Notes under the pieces: generated by a model
Databases searched by the model: none
What the model was told of the DNA's origin: nothing
Seen by the model: the letters and a program-made list of their open reading frames with translations, nothing else
Made by a program: the position numbers and the translations under genes
Shown here: positions 1 through 8,758 of the stretch, in pieces
How the letters are laid out: each line of letters starts with the position of its first letter
How positions within the stretch are numbered: position 1 is the stretch's first letter
Assembly: GCF_018457165.1 (NCBI RefSeq)
Contig: NZ_JAFMNX010000002.1
Coordinates: 496,001-560,000, forward strand
Length of the DNA stretch: 64,000 bases
Source: Tianweitania aestuarii
Lineage (GTDB): Bacteria; Pseudomonadota; Alphaproteobacteria; Rhizobiales; Rhizobiaceae
Direction: 5' to 3'

Positions 1-772
1 TGTCCTTGGCGCGTTCCACCAGCTTGGCATATTCGCCCGGCTCATGATCGCCGCGCGGCGGAATGCGGTCGGCGGGGCGAAACGGCTCGTCCTGCGTTTC
101 GCGCGCAACGCCTTCCGTGCTCACGCCATCAAGCGCAAAGTCATAACGAACATGCCAGGCCTGCGCCGTGTAATGATCGACCACCAGGATTTCGTCGGGC
201 AGATAAAGCACCAGATCGCGCTGGCTCGTCGCACGCTCGAGCTTGAGATCAACGGGATCGAACTGAAACGCGAGATCATAGCCGAACGCGCCGTAAAGGC
301 CGAGATGAGCGTCGTCGGGCGACTTGAACAGCGTCGTGATCGTCCGCAAAACGGTGAACACCGATGGAACGCGCGAGCGCTCTTCCTCAATCACCACCCG
401 GTCCGGTTCGGCGATAATCAGCTGCACGAGGCGATCCGTGCTGTCGGTCACCGCAACGCCGTCGAGACCCTGCAGATGAGGCGCAACGATCGCCAGCAGC
501 GCTTCGCCGCGCTTGTTCAGCGCTTCGACTTTCATGGCGCGGCCGCGCGAACTCACCACCAGCGGCGGATCGATGATCGCCGTATCCCAGCGCGTATAGC
601 GGCCCGGATATTCGTAGTTCGAAGAGAAAACTGCACCGCGTCGGCTGTCGAGACCATCGATATAGGCCTCGATCGCGCCGGCATAGGCCGTCTCATGGCG
701 CTGGCGCACAACGGACACGCCACCCGCTGTTGCGTAGCGTTCGGATCCGTTTTCAAGCTGTTCGATGGTCAT
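1..772 (-). CDS. trpE(G): Anthranilate synthase, fused TrpE(G), N-terminal part (runs off the window)
   Basis: The frame is open from the ATG at 772 down to the window edge, about 257 codons, so only the start of the component I (TrpE) domain is visible. The protein begins [18 protein letters not shown], and the segment reading [20 protein letters not shown] is characteristic of the fused rhizobial TrpE(G) enzyme, which makes anthranilate from chorismate and glutamine in tryptophan synthesis. The glutaminase half must lie outside the window, so the fusion is inferred from family resemblance. A Trp-rich leader peptide and attenuator sit directly upstream, as in Sinorhizobium, which supports the call. 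Confidence 0.93.
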   Translation of the reverse strand, partial: MTIEQLENGSERYATAGGVSVVRQRHETAYAGAIEAYIDGLDSRRGAVFSSNYEYPGRYTRWDTAIIDPPLVVSSRGRAMKVEALNKRGEALLAIVAPHLQGLDGVAVTDSTDRLVQLIIAEPDRVVIEEERSRVPSVFTVLRTITTLFKSPDDAHLGLYGAFGYDLAFQFDPVDLKLERATSQRDLVLYLPDEILVVDHYTAQAWHVRYDFALDGVSTEGVARETQDEPFRPADRIPPRGDHEPGEYAKLVERAKD

Positions 773-820
773 TCTACACTCCGGCTGAGGGTTTTGCCGC
801 AAAGCGCCCGGGAGGTCCTG

Positions 821-892
821 AAAAACAAAATGGCCGCCCGGACTTCTCCTGCGGCCATCCAAATTTCGCGCGCACGCGTCTGGGTCGGCCGC
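821..892 (-). terminator. trp attenuator: competing antiterminator and terminator hairpins
   Basis: On the minus strand, a GCGGCC segment (892-887), just after the leader stop codon, can pair with GGCCGC in the ATGGCCGC arm (858-851) to form an antiterminator. That same arm can instead pair with GCGGCCAT (837-830), which is followed by a T-rich tract (829-821), forming a Rho-independent terminator. The leader Trp codons are next to an upstream segment (GGCCCGC) able to pair with the 892-887 region. These mutually exclusive pairings are the classical trp attenuation design. Confidence 0.88.
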
Positions 893-937
893 TTATGCGG
901 GCCACCACCAGAGCTTCGAAAACACGATCTTCGTCAT
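893..937 (-). CDS. trpL: trp operon leader peptide TrpL
   Basis: A 14-codon reading frame encodes MTKIVFSKLWWWPA, with three consecutive Trp codons at 910-902. A GGAAAG Shine-Dalgarno sequence lies four bases before the ATG. The role is translational sensing of charged tRNA-Trp: stalling at the Trp codons favours the antiterminator and lets trpE(G) be transcribed. An in-frame ATG at 949 would add four residues but would place the ribosome-binding site inside the gene. The frame is too short for ordinary gene callers. Confidence 0.9.
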   Translation of the reverse strand: MTKIVFSKLWWWPA

Positions 938-993
938 GACGCTTTCCATATCGCGGAAGCCTGCATCCAGCAAGCGCGGATCGACGAACACCG

Positions 994-2169
994 TCACTCC
1001 GCCGGCACCGCCACAGGATTGACGCCGCGACGATCGAGCGACTGCGACCAGACGGCGATGAGCATAGCGATAATCGCCGTTGCCGCCGACACGAACGGCA
1101 AGCCGTCATAGGCCACGCCCATCGAAATCGCCGCACCGCCGATCCACGCACCCGCCGCATTGCCGGCATTGAACGCACCCTGGTTGAGGGTCGCGGCCAG
1201 ATTGGGACCCTCGGCCGCTGCTTCCACCACGCGCATCTGCATCGGCGGCACGATCACGAAGGTCAGCACGCCCCAGATGAAAACGAGCGAGATCATCATC
1301 GTCGGGCTGCGGCTGAACTCGGCCAGCGCCAGATGCGTCACCGCAATCAGCACCAGCGTCCCGATCGCCGTCGGCATCAGCTTCCAGTCCGCCAGCTTGC
1401 CGCCGAGAATGTTGCCCACCGTCATGCCCGCCCCGAACAGAAGCAGGATCCAGGTCACCGACGACACGCTGATCCCCGTCACGTCGGTCAACAGCGGCTT
1501 GATATAGGTGAATACGCAAAACAGGCTGACCGATGCCAGCGCCGAGATGATCATGGCAAGCCAGACCTGCAACCGGCCAAGCACCTTCAACTCGCTGGTG
1601 ATGCCCTCGCCCGTCGGCTTGGCGACACCGGAGGGCACGAACCAGGCAATGGCTGCAACCGCAAACAGGCCGATAAACACCACCGCCCAGAAGGTCGAGC
1701 GCCAGCCATAGATCTCGCCGAGCGCGGTGCCCGCCGGCACGCCGAGAATGTTGGCGAGCGTCAAACCGGCAAACATCAGCGCCATCGCACTGGCGCGCTG
1801 GTTGCGCGGCACGAGGCTCGCCGCCACAACCGAGCCGATGCCGAAATAAGCGCCATGGCCGAAGGCGGTGATGACGCGCGCCAGCATCAGGGTCCAGTAG
1901 TTCGGTGCAATGGCGCAGAACAGGTTGCCGATCACGAACATGGTGGCAAGCCCGATCAGCACCGCCTTGCGCGGCAGTTTTGCCGTCAGGATCGCGAGGA
2001 TCGGCGCACCGATCACCACGCCCAGAGCATAACCGGTCACGAGCAGGCCGGCTGCGGGGATCGTCACACGCAGATCGGCGGCGACCTCCGGAAGAAGCCC
2101 CATGATGACGAATTCGGTGGTGCCGATCACGAAGGCCGTGACCGCCAGGGCATAGATCGGAAGGGGCAT
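994..2169 (-). CDS. MFS transporter, DHA1-type drug or metabolite exporter
   Basis: The product has 391 residues starting MPLPIYALAV, with about 12 hydrophobic segments. The first helix contains TEFVIMGLLPEVAADL, typical of the DHA1 family that includes AraJ, YdhP and the purine exporter PbuE. A TTG at 2205 would extend the frame by 12 residues, but those residues are not hydrophobic family sequence, so the ATG at 2169 is preferred. The stop lies 57 bases before trpL on the same strand, so read-through into the trp region is possible. The substrate cannot be read from sequence. Confidence 0.85.
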   Translation of the reverse strand: MPLPIYALAVTAFVIGTTEFVIMGLLPEVAADLRVTIPAAGLLVTGYALGVVIGAPILAILTAKLPRKAVLIGLATMFVIGNLFCAIAPNYWTLMLARVITAFGHGAYFGIGSVVAASLVPRNQRASAMALMFAGLTLANILGVPAGTALGEIYGWRSTFWAVVFIGLFAVAAIAWFVPSGVAKPTGEGITSELKVLGRLQVWLAMIISALASVSLFCVFTYIKPLLTDVTGISVSSVTWILLLFGAGMTVGNILGGKLADWKLMPTAIGTLVLIAVTHLALAEFSRSPTMMISLVFIWGVLTFVIVPPMQMRVVEAAAEGPNLAATLNQGAFNAGNAAGAWIGGAAISMGVAYDGLPFVSAATAIIAMLIAVWSQSLDRRGVNPVAVPAE

Positions 2170-2311
2170 GAACGGAAACGCGCGTTGTGAGCTGTTTGCG
2201 ATCAATGCGCCAGTTTCACCACCGCATCAAGCCGCATGTTCTGCACTGCAGCAATGCAGTTGAGGATGAGCAGGACCGACCCCCCAGAAGAAAACAGCCG
2301 GCCCTCCAGCC

Positions 2312-3844
2312 TCAGTCCATATGCACGGCCGGCGCGCCACCGCCCGCAGCCGCCTTCGGCTTGCGCAACAGCAAAGCCAGCGGAATGGCGCATAGCGTGA
2401 CGATCATCATCAGCTTGAAGTCGTCTACATAGGAGATCATCAGCGCCTGCTGGTTCACGAGCAGATCCATCTGCGACAGCAGCGTCGGATTGCCCGCCGC
2501 CGCACCCGGCGACAAAGCCTGCAGGTTCGGGTTGAACGGACTGATCGCCGTGGACAATTCGCTGTGGTTGATCTGCGTGTTGCGGGTCAGAACCACAGTC
2601 ACGACCGAAATGCCGATCGACGAACCGAGGTTACGCACCAGACTGAACAGGCTGGCCGCATCGGTGCGGAAGCGCGGTTCGAGCGTAGCGAACGCGATCG
2701 TGGACAGCGGCACGAAGACGAGACCGAGGCCCAGGCCCTGGATGACGCCCGACTGGATGATCAGCCAGTCGTCCATTTGCGGCGAAAACCCGGTCATGTC
2801 GTGCAAGGACCAGGCCGTCAGCGACAGCCCCGTCACCACGAGAATGCGCGCATCCACGATCCGAACGAGGCGACCCACCAGGATCATCGAGATCATCGTG
2901 CCGACACCGCGCGGTGCCATCACGAGACCGGTTGTGATCGTGGAATGGTTGAACAAACGCGACAACATCGGCGGCAGAAGCGCCAGGCTCGCCAGCAGGA
3001 TCACGCCGATCACGAAGATGAACACGAGGCCCGTGACGAAGTTGCGATCCTTGAAGATCGCCGGATCGATAAAGGCGTCGTCTTTCGTCGCCAGATGTAC
3101 GATGAACACCCAGAAGCCGGTGATCGACAAACCAAGCTCAAGCCAGATTTCGACGGCGGAAAACCAGTCCACTTCCGCGCCGCGGTCGAGCATCAGCTGC
3201 AACGCGCCCACGCCGAGCGACAGCATGGCGAAGCCGAAGAAGTCGAAGCCGCGCAGGCGCTTGGCGATCTTGGGGAGATAAGCGGCACAGCCCAGAAAGG
3301 CGATGATGCCGACCGGCAGGTTCACGAAGAACACATAGCGCCAGTTCAGCGTTTCGGTGAGCCAGCCGCCCAGCGTCGGCCCGATGATCGGTCCGACCAT
3401 GATACCGGCGCCCCACATCGCCATGGCCTGGCCATGCCGTTCCTTCGGGTTGATGTCCAACAGGAAGGTCTGCGACAGCGGCACGATGGCCGCGCCGAAC
3501 AGGCCCTGCGCCACGCGAAACAACACCATCGTTTCCAGGCTCCAGGCGATGCCGCAAAGCATGGACGAAATGGTGAAGCCGACAACGGAGGTCAGAAACA
3601 GTTCGCGGCGTCCGAACCGGTCGGACAGCCAGCCCGTCACCGGCGTCATGATGGCGGCGGCGACGATATAGGAAGTGAGAACCCAGTTGATCGTGTCCTG
3701 TGAGGCACCCAGATCGCCCACCATGTTCGGCAAAGCGACATTGGCGATCGTGGTGTCGAGCACCTGCATGATCGTGGCCAGCATGATCGAAACGGTGATC
3801 AGGCCACGATGCGGCACCTCATGAGGATCAACGGCGGCGCTCAT
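2312..3844 (-). CDS. emrB: DHA2 family multidrug efflux permease, EmrB/QacA type
   Basis: The 510-residue protein begins with a short polar segment, then LITVSIMLATIMQVLDTTIANVALP, a 14-helix DHA2 hallmark with the LDTTIVNVALP-like motif in helix 1. Motif A (GWLSDRFGRR, near residue 72) and motif C (AGIMVGPIIGPTLGGWL, near residue 145) are present. EmrB works as a proton-driven inner-membrane exporter with the periplasmic adaptor EmrA. The gene is last in a minus-strand run marR-emrA-small ORF-emrB, so it is probably induced when MarR releases the operator upstream of marR. Confidence 0.92.
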   Translation of the reverse strand: MSAAVDPHEVPHRGLITVSIMLATIMQVLDTTIANVALPNMVGDLGASQDTINWVLTSYIVAAAIMTPVTGWLSDRFGRRELFLTSVVGFTISSMLCGIAWSLETMVLFRVAQGLFGAAIVPLSQTFLLDINPKERHGQAMAMWGAGIMVGPIIGPTLGGWLTETLNWRYVFFVNLPVGIIAFLGCAAYLPKIAKRLRGFDFFGFAMLSLGVGALQLMLDRGAEVDWFSAVEIWLELGLSITGFWVFIVHLATKDDAFIDPAIFKDRNFVTGLVFIFVIGVILLASLALLPPMLSRLFNHSTITTGLVMAPRGVGTMISMILVGRLVRIVDARILVVTGLSLTAWSLHDMTGFSPQMDDWLIIQSGVIQGLGLGLVFVPLSTIAFATLEPRFRTDAASLFSLVRNLGSSIGISVVTVVLTRNTQINHSELSTAISPFNPNLQALSPGAAAGNPTLLSQMDLLVNQQALMISYVDDFKLMMIVTLCAIPLALLLRKPKAAAGGGAPAVHMD

Positions 3845-3853
3845 GGGATGAGC

Positions 3854-4057
3854 TTACAGCCACTGGCCGAGAAACGTGTCGGCAGCCGAGACGTCGCTGT
3901 CGCAGACGAACGGAGGCAGGTCCGTCATCCGGCTTTCGGCGGCGGCGATCGCCTGCTGATATTCTGGCGTCGAGGCTTCCTCGCGCGGAACCCAGATCGT
4001 GAAGGGGCATGCCTCCCCCGTTGCGGGAGAAGCAGGAAATTCGAGTTCGATCGTCAT
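3854..4057 (-). CDS. Small protein of unknown function inside the emrAB operon
   Basis: This 67-residue frame starts at an ATG with an AAAGGCG Shine-Dalgarno seven bases upstream. It lies 30 bases after emrA and 9 bases before emrB on the same strand. The product begins MTIELEFPASPATGEACPF and is acidic, with two cysteines (CPF and FVCDSD) and no membrane helix. I recognise no family. Tight spacing and a good ribosome-binding site argue that it is translated. It could be an accessory protein of the pump or a cytoplasmic substrate-handling protein; neither can be shown here. Confidence 0.6.
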   Translation of the reverse strand: MTIELEFPASPATGEACPFTIWVPREEASTPEYQQAIAAAESRMTDLPPFVCDSDVSAADTFLGQWL

Positions 4058-4087
4058 GGCAATCGCCTTTCGGCTGAAGAGATTGGA

Positions 4088-5311
4088 TTAATTGGCCGCG
4101 TGGGTTTCAGGAGCGGCGGGTGTTCCGGCATAGGCATGGCCGAACAGGCTGCCCCATCCGCGCGCCACGCCCGTATCCACGTTCACCGTGGCGCTCATGC
4201 CGGTGCGCAGGAGAAGGTCGGCATCGGCGGAGTCGATCTTCAAGCGCACGGGAATGCGTTGCGTGACCTTCACCCAGTTGCCGGTGGCGTTCTGCGCCGG
4301 CAGGAGGGAGAATTCGGCACCCGTACCGGCACCGATGCTGTCCACCGTGGCCTCGATCGGCTGGCCGGGGAACGTATCGAGCTCGATCTCGGCCTTTTGG
4401 CCGCGCCGCATATGGGTGAGCTGCGTTTCCTTGAAGTTCGCCTCCACCCACGCATCATGGGTTTCCACAAGCGTGAACAGCGCCGAGCCCGGCGAAACGA
4501 ACTGCCCTTCCTTGAAGGACGATGCCTGCGAAACTATGCCGTCGGCCGGAGCCGTCACCGTTGTTTGCTCCAGCTGATAGGCCGCGCGATCACGTGCGGC
4601 CAGCGCTGAAAGCACGCTCGGATGTTCATCCGTCTTGATGTCGGGATTGCCGCCGAGCGCTGCCTTCGCGCCGATCACGGCCTGTGCTGCCGACAACTCG
4701 GCGTCACGCGCCTTGTCCAGGTTGCGACGTGCCGTGTCGAGCGACGATTGCGTTGTCACGCCCTTGTCCGACAGGGCGGTCTGGCGCTCGAGCTCCTGCT
4801 GAAGATAAGCGACCTCGCCCTGCGCCGAGCGCTGCTGCGCTTCGGCCTGGCCAAGCGACGCCCGCAGCTGCTCGACATTGAGACGCGCACCGGCAAGTGC
4901 AGCGTCGGCCTGCGCAAGCGCGATGCGATAAGGCTCGGGATCAACCGCAAACAACACGTCGCCGGCCTTCACGGCCTCGTTTTCGTGCAGGTTCACCTGG
5001 GTGATGCGCCCCGCGATTTCGGACGCGATCGTCACGCGGGCCTGGCGCAGATTGGCATTCTCGGTTTCCTGGAACCGGCCGCCCGTGACCCAGAAATAAA
5101 GCCCGCCGCCAACGAGAAGCAGCGGAACGAGCGCCATGATCGCATAGCGCTTCTTGCTGCTCTTCTTCTTTGGCTGAACCGGCGTCGGCTCGCTGGCCGC
5201 CGCTGGCGGTGCAGCGGTCGTTGCCGGCTGCTCGACTGGCGTTGGAACTGGCTTGGGCGTTTCGCGGCCCACTGTTTCGACCTTGTCGTCGATCTCTTGA
5301 ACGGCACTCAT
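4088..5311 (-). CDS. emrA: HlyD/EmrA family membrane-fusion (periplasmic adaptor) protein
   Basis: The 407-residue product has a Pro/Ala-rich cytoplasmic head (about residues 1-50), one transmembrane helix (YAIMALVPLLLVGGGLYFWV), then a biotinyl-lipoyl-like half (ITQVNLHENEAVKAGDVLFAVD), a long helical hairpin (about 130-230), and the second lipoyl half (VTAPADGIVSQASSFKEGQFVSPG). This is the EmrA layout, which bridges EmrB to an outer-membrane channel. The start overlaps the stop of the upstream marR gene by four bases (ATGA), showing translational coupling. No TolC-type gene is nearby. Confidence 0.93.
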   Translation of the reverse strand: MSAVQEIDDKVETVGRETPKPVPTPVEQPATTAAPPAAASEPTPVQPKKKSSKKRYAIMALVPLLLVGGGLYFWVTGGRFQETENANLRQARVTIASEIAGRITQVNLHENEAVKAGDVLFAVDPEPYRIALAQADAALAGARLNVEQLRASLGQAEAQQRSAQGEVAYLQQELERQTALSDKGVTTQSSLDTARRNLDKARDAELSAAQAVIGAKAALGGNPDIKTDEHPSVLSALAARDRAAYQLEQTTVTAPADGIVSQASSFKEGQFVSPGSALFTLVETHDAWVEANFKETQLTHMRRGQKAEIELDTFPGQPIEATVDSIGAGTGAEFSLLPAQNATGNWVKVTQRIPVRLKIDSADADLLLRTGMSATVNVDTGVARGWGSLFGHAYAGTPAAPETHAAN

Positions 5312-5814
5312 GATACTGCAACCCTGGGAGCGCGAGCCTGTTCAACCGGCTCCTGATCGTTGAAACAAGACACGGACTGCTCCGCGCCTGATGAAAGATT
5401 TCTGGCCATTGCCTGCAGCCCCTCGAACAAGGCGTCGCGCGTTTCCTGCGGCACGCCGGTGAGCGCTTCCTCGTAGACCTGCGAGGCCACGTCCTTGACC
5501 GCGCCACGGATCTGCTTGGTTTTTGCCGTGGTGAAGATCATGCGCACGCGGCGATCACTGGGATCCTGCCGCCGCTCGATCCACCCGCCCTGCTCCATGC
5601 GGTCGAGCAGGCGCGAAATGCTGATCGGCTCGACTTCCAGAACCTGGGCGAGCCGCGCCTGCGTCGCACCTTCTTCCTTCCACAAGCGAAACAACAAGCG
5701 CAGTTGCGCTTCCGAAAGCCCATGCATGCCCGCACGCGCCTCGATCTTGCTGCGAACGAGACGCGCGACCTCATGGAGAAGAAAGCCGAATGGCTTGACG
5801 GTTTCCGTGTTCAT
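5308..5814 (-). CDS. MarR family transcriptional regulator
   Basis: The 168-residue protein from MNTETVKPFGFLLHEVARL has the MarR winged-helix core: recognition helix region LAQVLEVEPISISRLLDRMEQ, then the wing WIERRQDPSDRRVRMIF with the conserved DxRxxR wing motif. It is most like the EmrR/MprA group. An upstream in-frame ATG at 5916 would add 34 residues that cover the operator region, so the start at 5814 is preferred. It heads the operon with emrA and emrB and is probably a ligand-responsive repressor of that pump and of itself. Confidence 0.9.
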   Translation of the reverse strand: MNTETVKPFGFLLHEVARLVRSKIEARAGMHGLSEAQLRLLFRLWKEEGATQARLAQVLEVEPISISRLLDRMEQGGWIERRQDPSDRRVRMIFTTAKTKQIRGAVKDVASQVYEEALTGVPQETRDALFEGLQAMARNLSSGAEQSVSCFNDQEPVEQARAPRVAVS

Positions 5815-5833
5815 GAGCGACGATATAATGAGC

Positions 5834-5854
5834 GTGCTTATGATCAGCAAGCAC
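5834..5854. promoter_or_regulatory. Candidate MarR operator upstream of the emr operon
   Basis: An inverted repeat with arms GTGCTT (5834-5839) and AAGCAC (5849-5854) separated by nine bases lies 20 bases upstream of the marR start. Its size and position suit a MarR dimer blocking the promoter. It also lies between marR and the divergent GGDEF-EAL gene, so it could affect both. The binding is inferred, not shown. Confidence 0.55.
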
Positions 5855-5976
5855 ACTTTTGCATGCTTGCCCTGCTTTTTAACAGGCCTGCATGCAGATT
5901 CGGTTTGTGGGTTCACGCGTACTTAATCTACGCTCGGCCTTGATAGGGGCCGAACTGCGGGAGACTTGGAATCTAG

Positions 5977-8154
5977 ATGCCAGCTCGGAAACGAGTCGCG
6001 TTACAGATCCGGACAATCATTGTCGCGGTTGTGGCATCTGTTGCGGCTCTGGCGGCATTCGGCTTCTATGCCGGCGCGCGGGTCGACCAGGACGCGATCG
6101 ATCGGCAGAACTATCTCGCCTTCAACGCCCTGGCCGCGGAACGCGCCGACTTCCAGCGACAACAGCAGGTTGCAACCGCAACGCCCGAAGCCTGGATCTT
6201 TTCGCGCTCGAACAACCAGGCCTGGCTCGACCGCAATCTCGGAACACGCCTGAGCACCGACTTCGGCCACGACCGCGTTTACATCGTGGATGGCTCGGAT
6301 GAGATCATCTACGGCATGGAAAACGGCATCCGTCTCGAGCCGAACCAGATCCACTTGGCCGACGCGATACGATCCAGCATCGACCGTGCGCAAAGCAGCG
6401 TCTTGGATCCGGCAGTCGACCCGCGCCAAACCACCGCCGACACGATCTTGATCGGCAAGATGCCGGCGATGATCAGCATCGTGTCCCTGCTTCCAAGCTC
6501 GACACCGTTTCACCCAAGCATCACCGCGCGCTTTCTTCATGTCTCCGTCAAGTTTCTCGATGCCGAACTGATTGGCCGCATGGGCGAACAGTTTCGCCTG
6601 TCCAACAGCCACTTCGAGCAGGTCTCGGAGCCTCAGGAGGACCAAAGCCGCATTCCCGTGATGTCGGCGGACAACACCCTGCTCGGTTATATCGCCTGGG
6701 ATCCGGTGCGACCGGCCAGCCGGCTGCTCGGCGATCTGATGCCCGCTTTGACGGCGGTGTCGGTCCTCATCGCGCTGGTTCTCGCCTTTCTGCTTTATCG
6801 CTTCCGCCGCGCCACCTTGCAGCTTCAAACAAGCGAAGCGCACGCGCAGCATCTCGCCTTTCACGATGCGCTGACGGATCTGCCGAACCGCTCCTTGTTC
6901 GAGGAAAGGCTGCGCCTTGCGCTGCAAAAGCAGCAAGGCAAGACCACCAAGACCGCCCTGCTTTATCTCGATCTCGATCACTTCAAGCACATCAACGACA
7001 CGCTCGGGCATCCCGCTGGAGACAATCTCGTGCGCCAGGTCGCACGCCGGCTCGAAACCGTGGTTCGCCGCAGCGACACAGTGGCCCGACTGGGCGGCGA
7101 CGAATTCGGCATCGTGCTGGAATCCGTGCAAGATGTTTGCACCGTCCACCGGGCCGCCGAGCGCGTGGTCGCAGCCCTGGCGCGGCCTTTCGATCTTCAG
7201 GGCGAGATCGTTCATATCGGCGCATCGGTCGGCGTCGTGATCGCGCCCGATGCCGGCACCGATGCAGAAGACCTTCGCCGCAAGGCCGACATCGCGCTTT
7301 ATGAAGCCAAGAACAACGGCCGCAACCGCTTCCAGATGTTCACCAAAGGCATGGACGAACTGCTTGCGCGCCGCGGGCGCATCGAAAGCGAGCTGCGGAT
7401 CGCCTTGAGAACCGGCGAAGGGCTGGCGCTGATGTTCCAGCCGATCATGGCCGCCGATGGGCAAACCATCCTCGGCGCGGAAGCCCTGACGCGCTGGCAC
7501 CATCCCGTTCAAGGCGCCATCTCGACGGCCCAGTTCGTCGCCATCGCCGAGCAGCGCGGATTGATCGCCGAACTTGGAAGCTGGGTCGCCCGCTCAGCCA
7601 TCGCCTTTCTGGCGACAAGCAACCTGCCCTGGGTCGCCATCAATGTATCGCCGAGCGAACTGCGCGATCCGAGCTTCGCCGATCATCTTCTCGCACTTCT
7701 GGCCGAGCATGGCGTCGAACCGGGGCGATTGCAGGTCGAGATCACCGAAGGCGTTCTTCTGGAAGGCAAGCGCACCGTCACGAAAGTTCTGCAAACCCTC
7801 CATGAAGCGGGCGTGACGATCGCGCTGGACGATTTCGGCACCGGCTATTCGTCGCTCGGCTATCTCAGGCGTCACACGATCGACAAGCTGAAGATCGACC
7901 GCACCTTCATCCGCGAACTGGGCCGGGCGCCCGAAGACGACGCCATCGTCAAGGCCGTGATCGATCTTGCCCGGTCCTTGAAGCTGAAGGTCACCGCGGA
8001 AGGCGTCGAAACCGGCACACAGTTTCGCCGCGTCGTGGATCTCGGATGCCTCGAACTCCAGGGCTTCCTGTTCAGCGAAGCCGTACCCGCCGCCGATCTG
8101 CGCCGCATGTTCGATGAACCCGCGCACAAGCTGACGACAACCAGCTTCGCCTGA
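5977..8154 (+). CDS. Membrane-bound c-di-GMP enzyme: CHASE4-GGDEF-EAL
   Basis: The 725-residue protein has a helix near residues 12-34, a periplasmic CHASE4-like sensor domain (about 40-240), a second helix (about 253-275), a GGDEF domain (about 290-450) and an EAL domain (about 470-715). The GGDEF motif is intact (RLGGDEFG, near 370), preceded by an RRSD product-inhibition site five residues upstream. The EAL domain keeps EALTRW, DDFGTGYSS (near 618) and KIDRTFI. Both diguanylate cyclase and phosphodiesterase activities are therefore plausible. It is divergent from marR and not in an obvious operon. Confidence 0.93.
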   Translation: MPARKRVALQIRTIIVAVVASVAALAAFGFYAGARVDQDAIDRQNYLAFNALAAERADFQRQQQVATATPEAWIFSRSNNQAWLDRNLGTRLSTDFGHDRVYIVDGSDEIIYGMENGIRLEPNQIHLADAIRSSIDRAQSSVLDPAVDPRQTTADTILIGKMPAMISIVSLLPSSTPFHPSITARFLHVSVKFLDAELIGRMGEQFRLSNSHFEQVSEPQEDQSRIPVMSADNTLLGYIAWDPVRPASRLLGDLMPALTAVSVLIALVLAFLLYRFRRATLQLQTSEAHAQHLAFHDALTDLPNRSLFEERLRLALQKQQGKTTKTALLYLDLDHFKHINDTLGHPAGDNLVRQVARRLETVVRRSDTVARLGGDEFGIVLESVQDVCTVHRAAERVVAALARPFDLQGEIVHIGASVGVVIAPDAGTDAEDLRRKADIALYEAKNNGRNRFQMFTKGMDELLARRGRIESELRIALRTGEGLALMFQPIMAADGQTILGAEALTRWHHPVQGAISTAQFVAIAEQRGLIAELGSWVARSAIAFLATSNLPWVAINVSPSELRDPSFADHLLALLAEHGVEPGRLQVEITEGVLLEGKRTVTKVLQTLHEAGVTIALDDFGTGYSSLGYLRRHTIDKLKIDRTFIRELGRAPEDDAIVKAVIDLARSLKLKVTAEGVETGTQFRRVVDLGCLELQGFLFSEAVPAADLRRMFDEPAHKLTTTSFA

Positions 8155-8515
8155 CCCGCATCTCTTCTGGCAAGAACAGTCAGTTTGCAGAAAAACCGGC
8201 GAAACCGTTGGCCGTGTTCAGTCATTTCCGACCCAGCTTCGCTTAATCGATGCTGAATGACTTCGCTTGACGTAGGGTCACCCTAACATATGTTAGTCGA
8301 CGGAGAAGAAGCGGTTGGTGTCCGGCCAGAACTTTTCTAGTTCTACGGTAGAGGAGAGGAAAAAGCTCAAATTAGTTAAACAAGTCAGTCACTCGCTGAT
8401 TTCCGTTACCGATCGTCTTCAAGGTCATTTCTGGCTCTGAGCCTGATCCTGAAGGCAACGAAGAAAAACTCCGGCCTGCCTGGCGGTACGGAGTCCAAAT
8501 ACGGGGACTTTGAAA
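8155..8515. promoter_or_regulatory. Intergenic region with three palindromes before the BrnA-like gene
   Basis: No gene is supported here. The sequence holds TAGGGTCACCCTA (8273-8285, perfect around a central C), overlapping CTAACATATGTTAG (8283-8296, a perfect 14-base palindrome). A further inverted repeat ACTCCG...CGGAGT spans 8468-8494 and ends 21 bases before the next start codon. These could be operator sites for the small ribbon-helix-helix-like protein encoded just downstream. No BrnT toxin frame is present upstream of the gene. Confidence 0.45.
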
Positions 8516-8758
8516 ATGCCGAACTTGCAAATTCCCATGAAGCACTTCGCCCAAGGCAAACGAGACCTTGGCCGTTTATCTTCAGATCAGTCATCGACAC
8601 CGGTGAAGCGAAAGCCCGGTCGTCCACCCGTTCCGAACCCTAAACAAGCCGTGTCGCTTCGCCTGGAGCCGGAAGTGCTGGAAAAGTTCCGCGCCACGGG
8701 AGCCGGCTGGCAGCGGCGTATGAATGACGTATTGAAGGCTGCCAAGCTCGACGATTAA
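8516..8758 (+). CDS. BrnA/DUF4415-like small DNA-binding protein (orphan antitoxin-like)
   Basis: The 80-residue product has a basic N-terminal half with KRKPGRPPVPNPK, then VSLRLEPEVLEKFRATGAGWQRRMNDVLKAA, which matches the BrnA/DUF4415 ribbon-helix-helix pattern (usually VSIRLDPDVLEWFKAQG.GYQTRIN). In the family this protein usually neutralises and co-represses a BrnT ribonuclease encoded just upstream. Here no BrnT is visible on either side, so it is an orphan. The ATG at 8516 is chosen because GGGGA lies eight bases upstream; a TTG at 8510 is too close to it. The 3' end overlaps the convergent DUF2333 gene by four bases. Confidence 0.72.
   Translation: MPNLQIPMKHFAQGKRDLGRLSSDQSSTPVKRKPGRPPVPNPKQAVSLRLEPEVLEKFRATGAGWQRRMNDVLKAAKLDD

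Noticed and set aside
44-1111. Long plus-strand open frame opposite trpE(G) and trpL
   Set aside because: It is antisense to trpE(G) and the trp leader, has shadow-type composition rich in Arg and His, and matches no family.
6001-7512. A 503-codon minus-strand open frame
   Set aside because: It lies entirely opposite the well-supported CHASE4-GGDEF-EAL gene and has no recognisable domain; high GC keeps such frames open.
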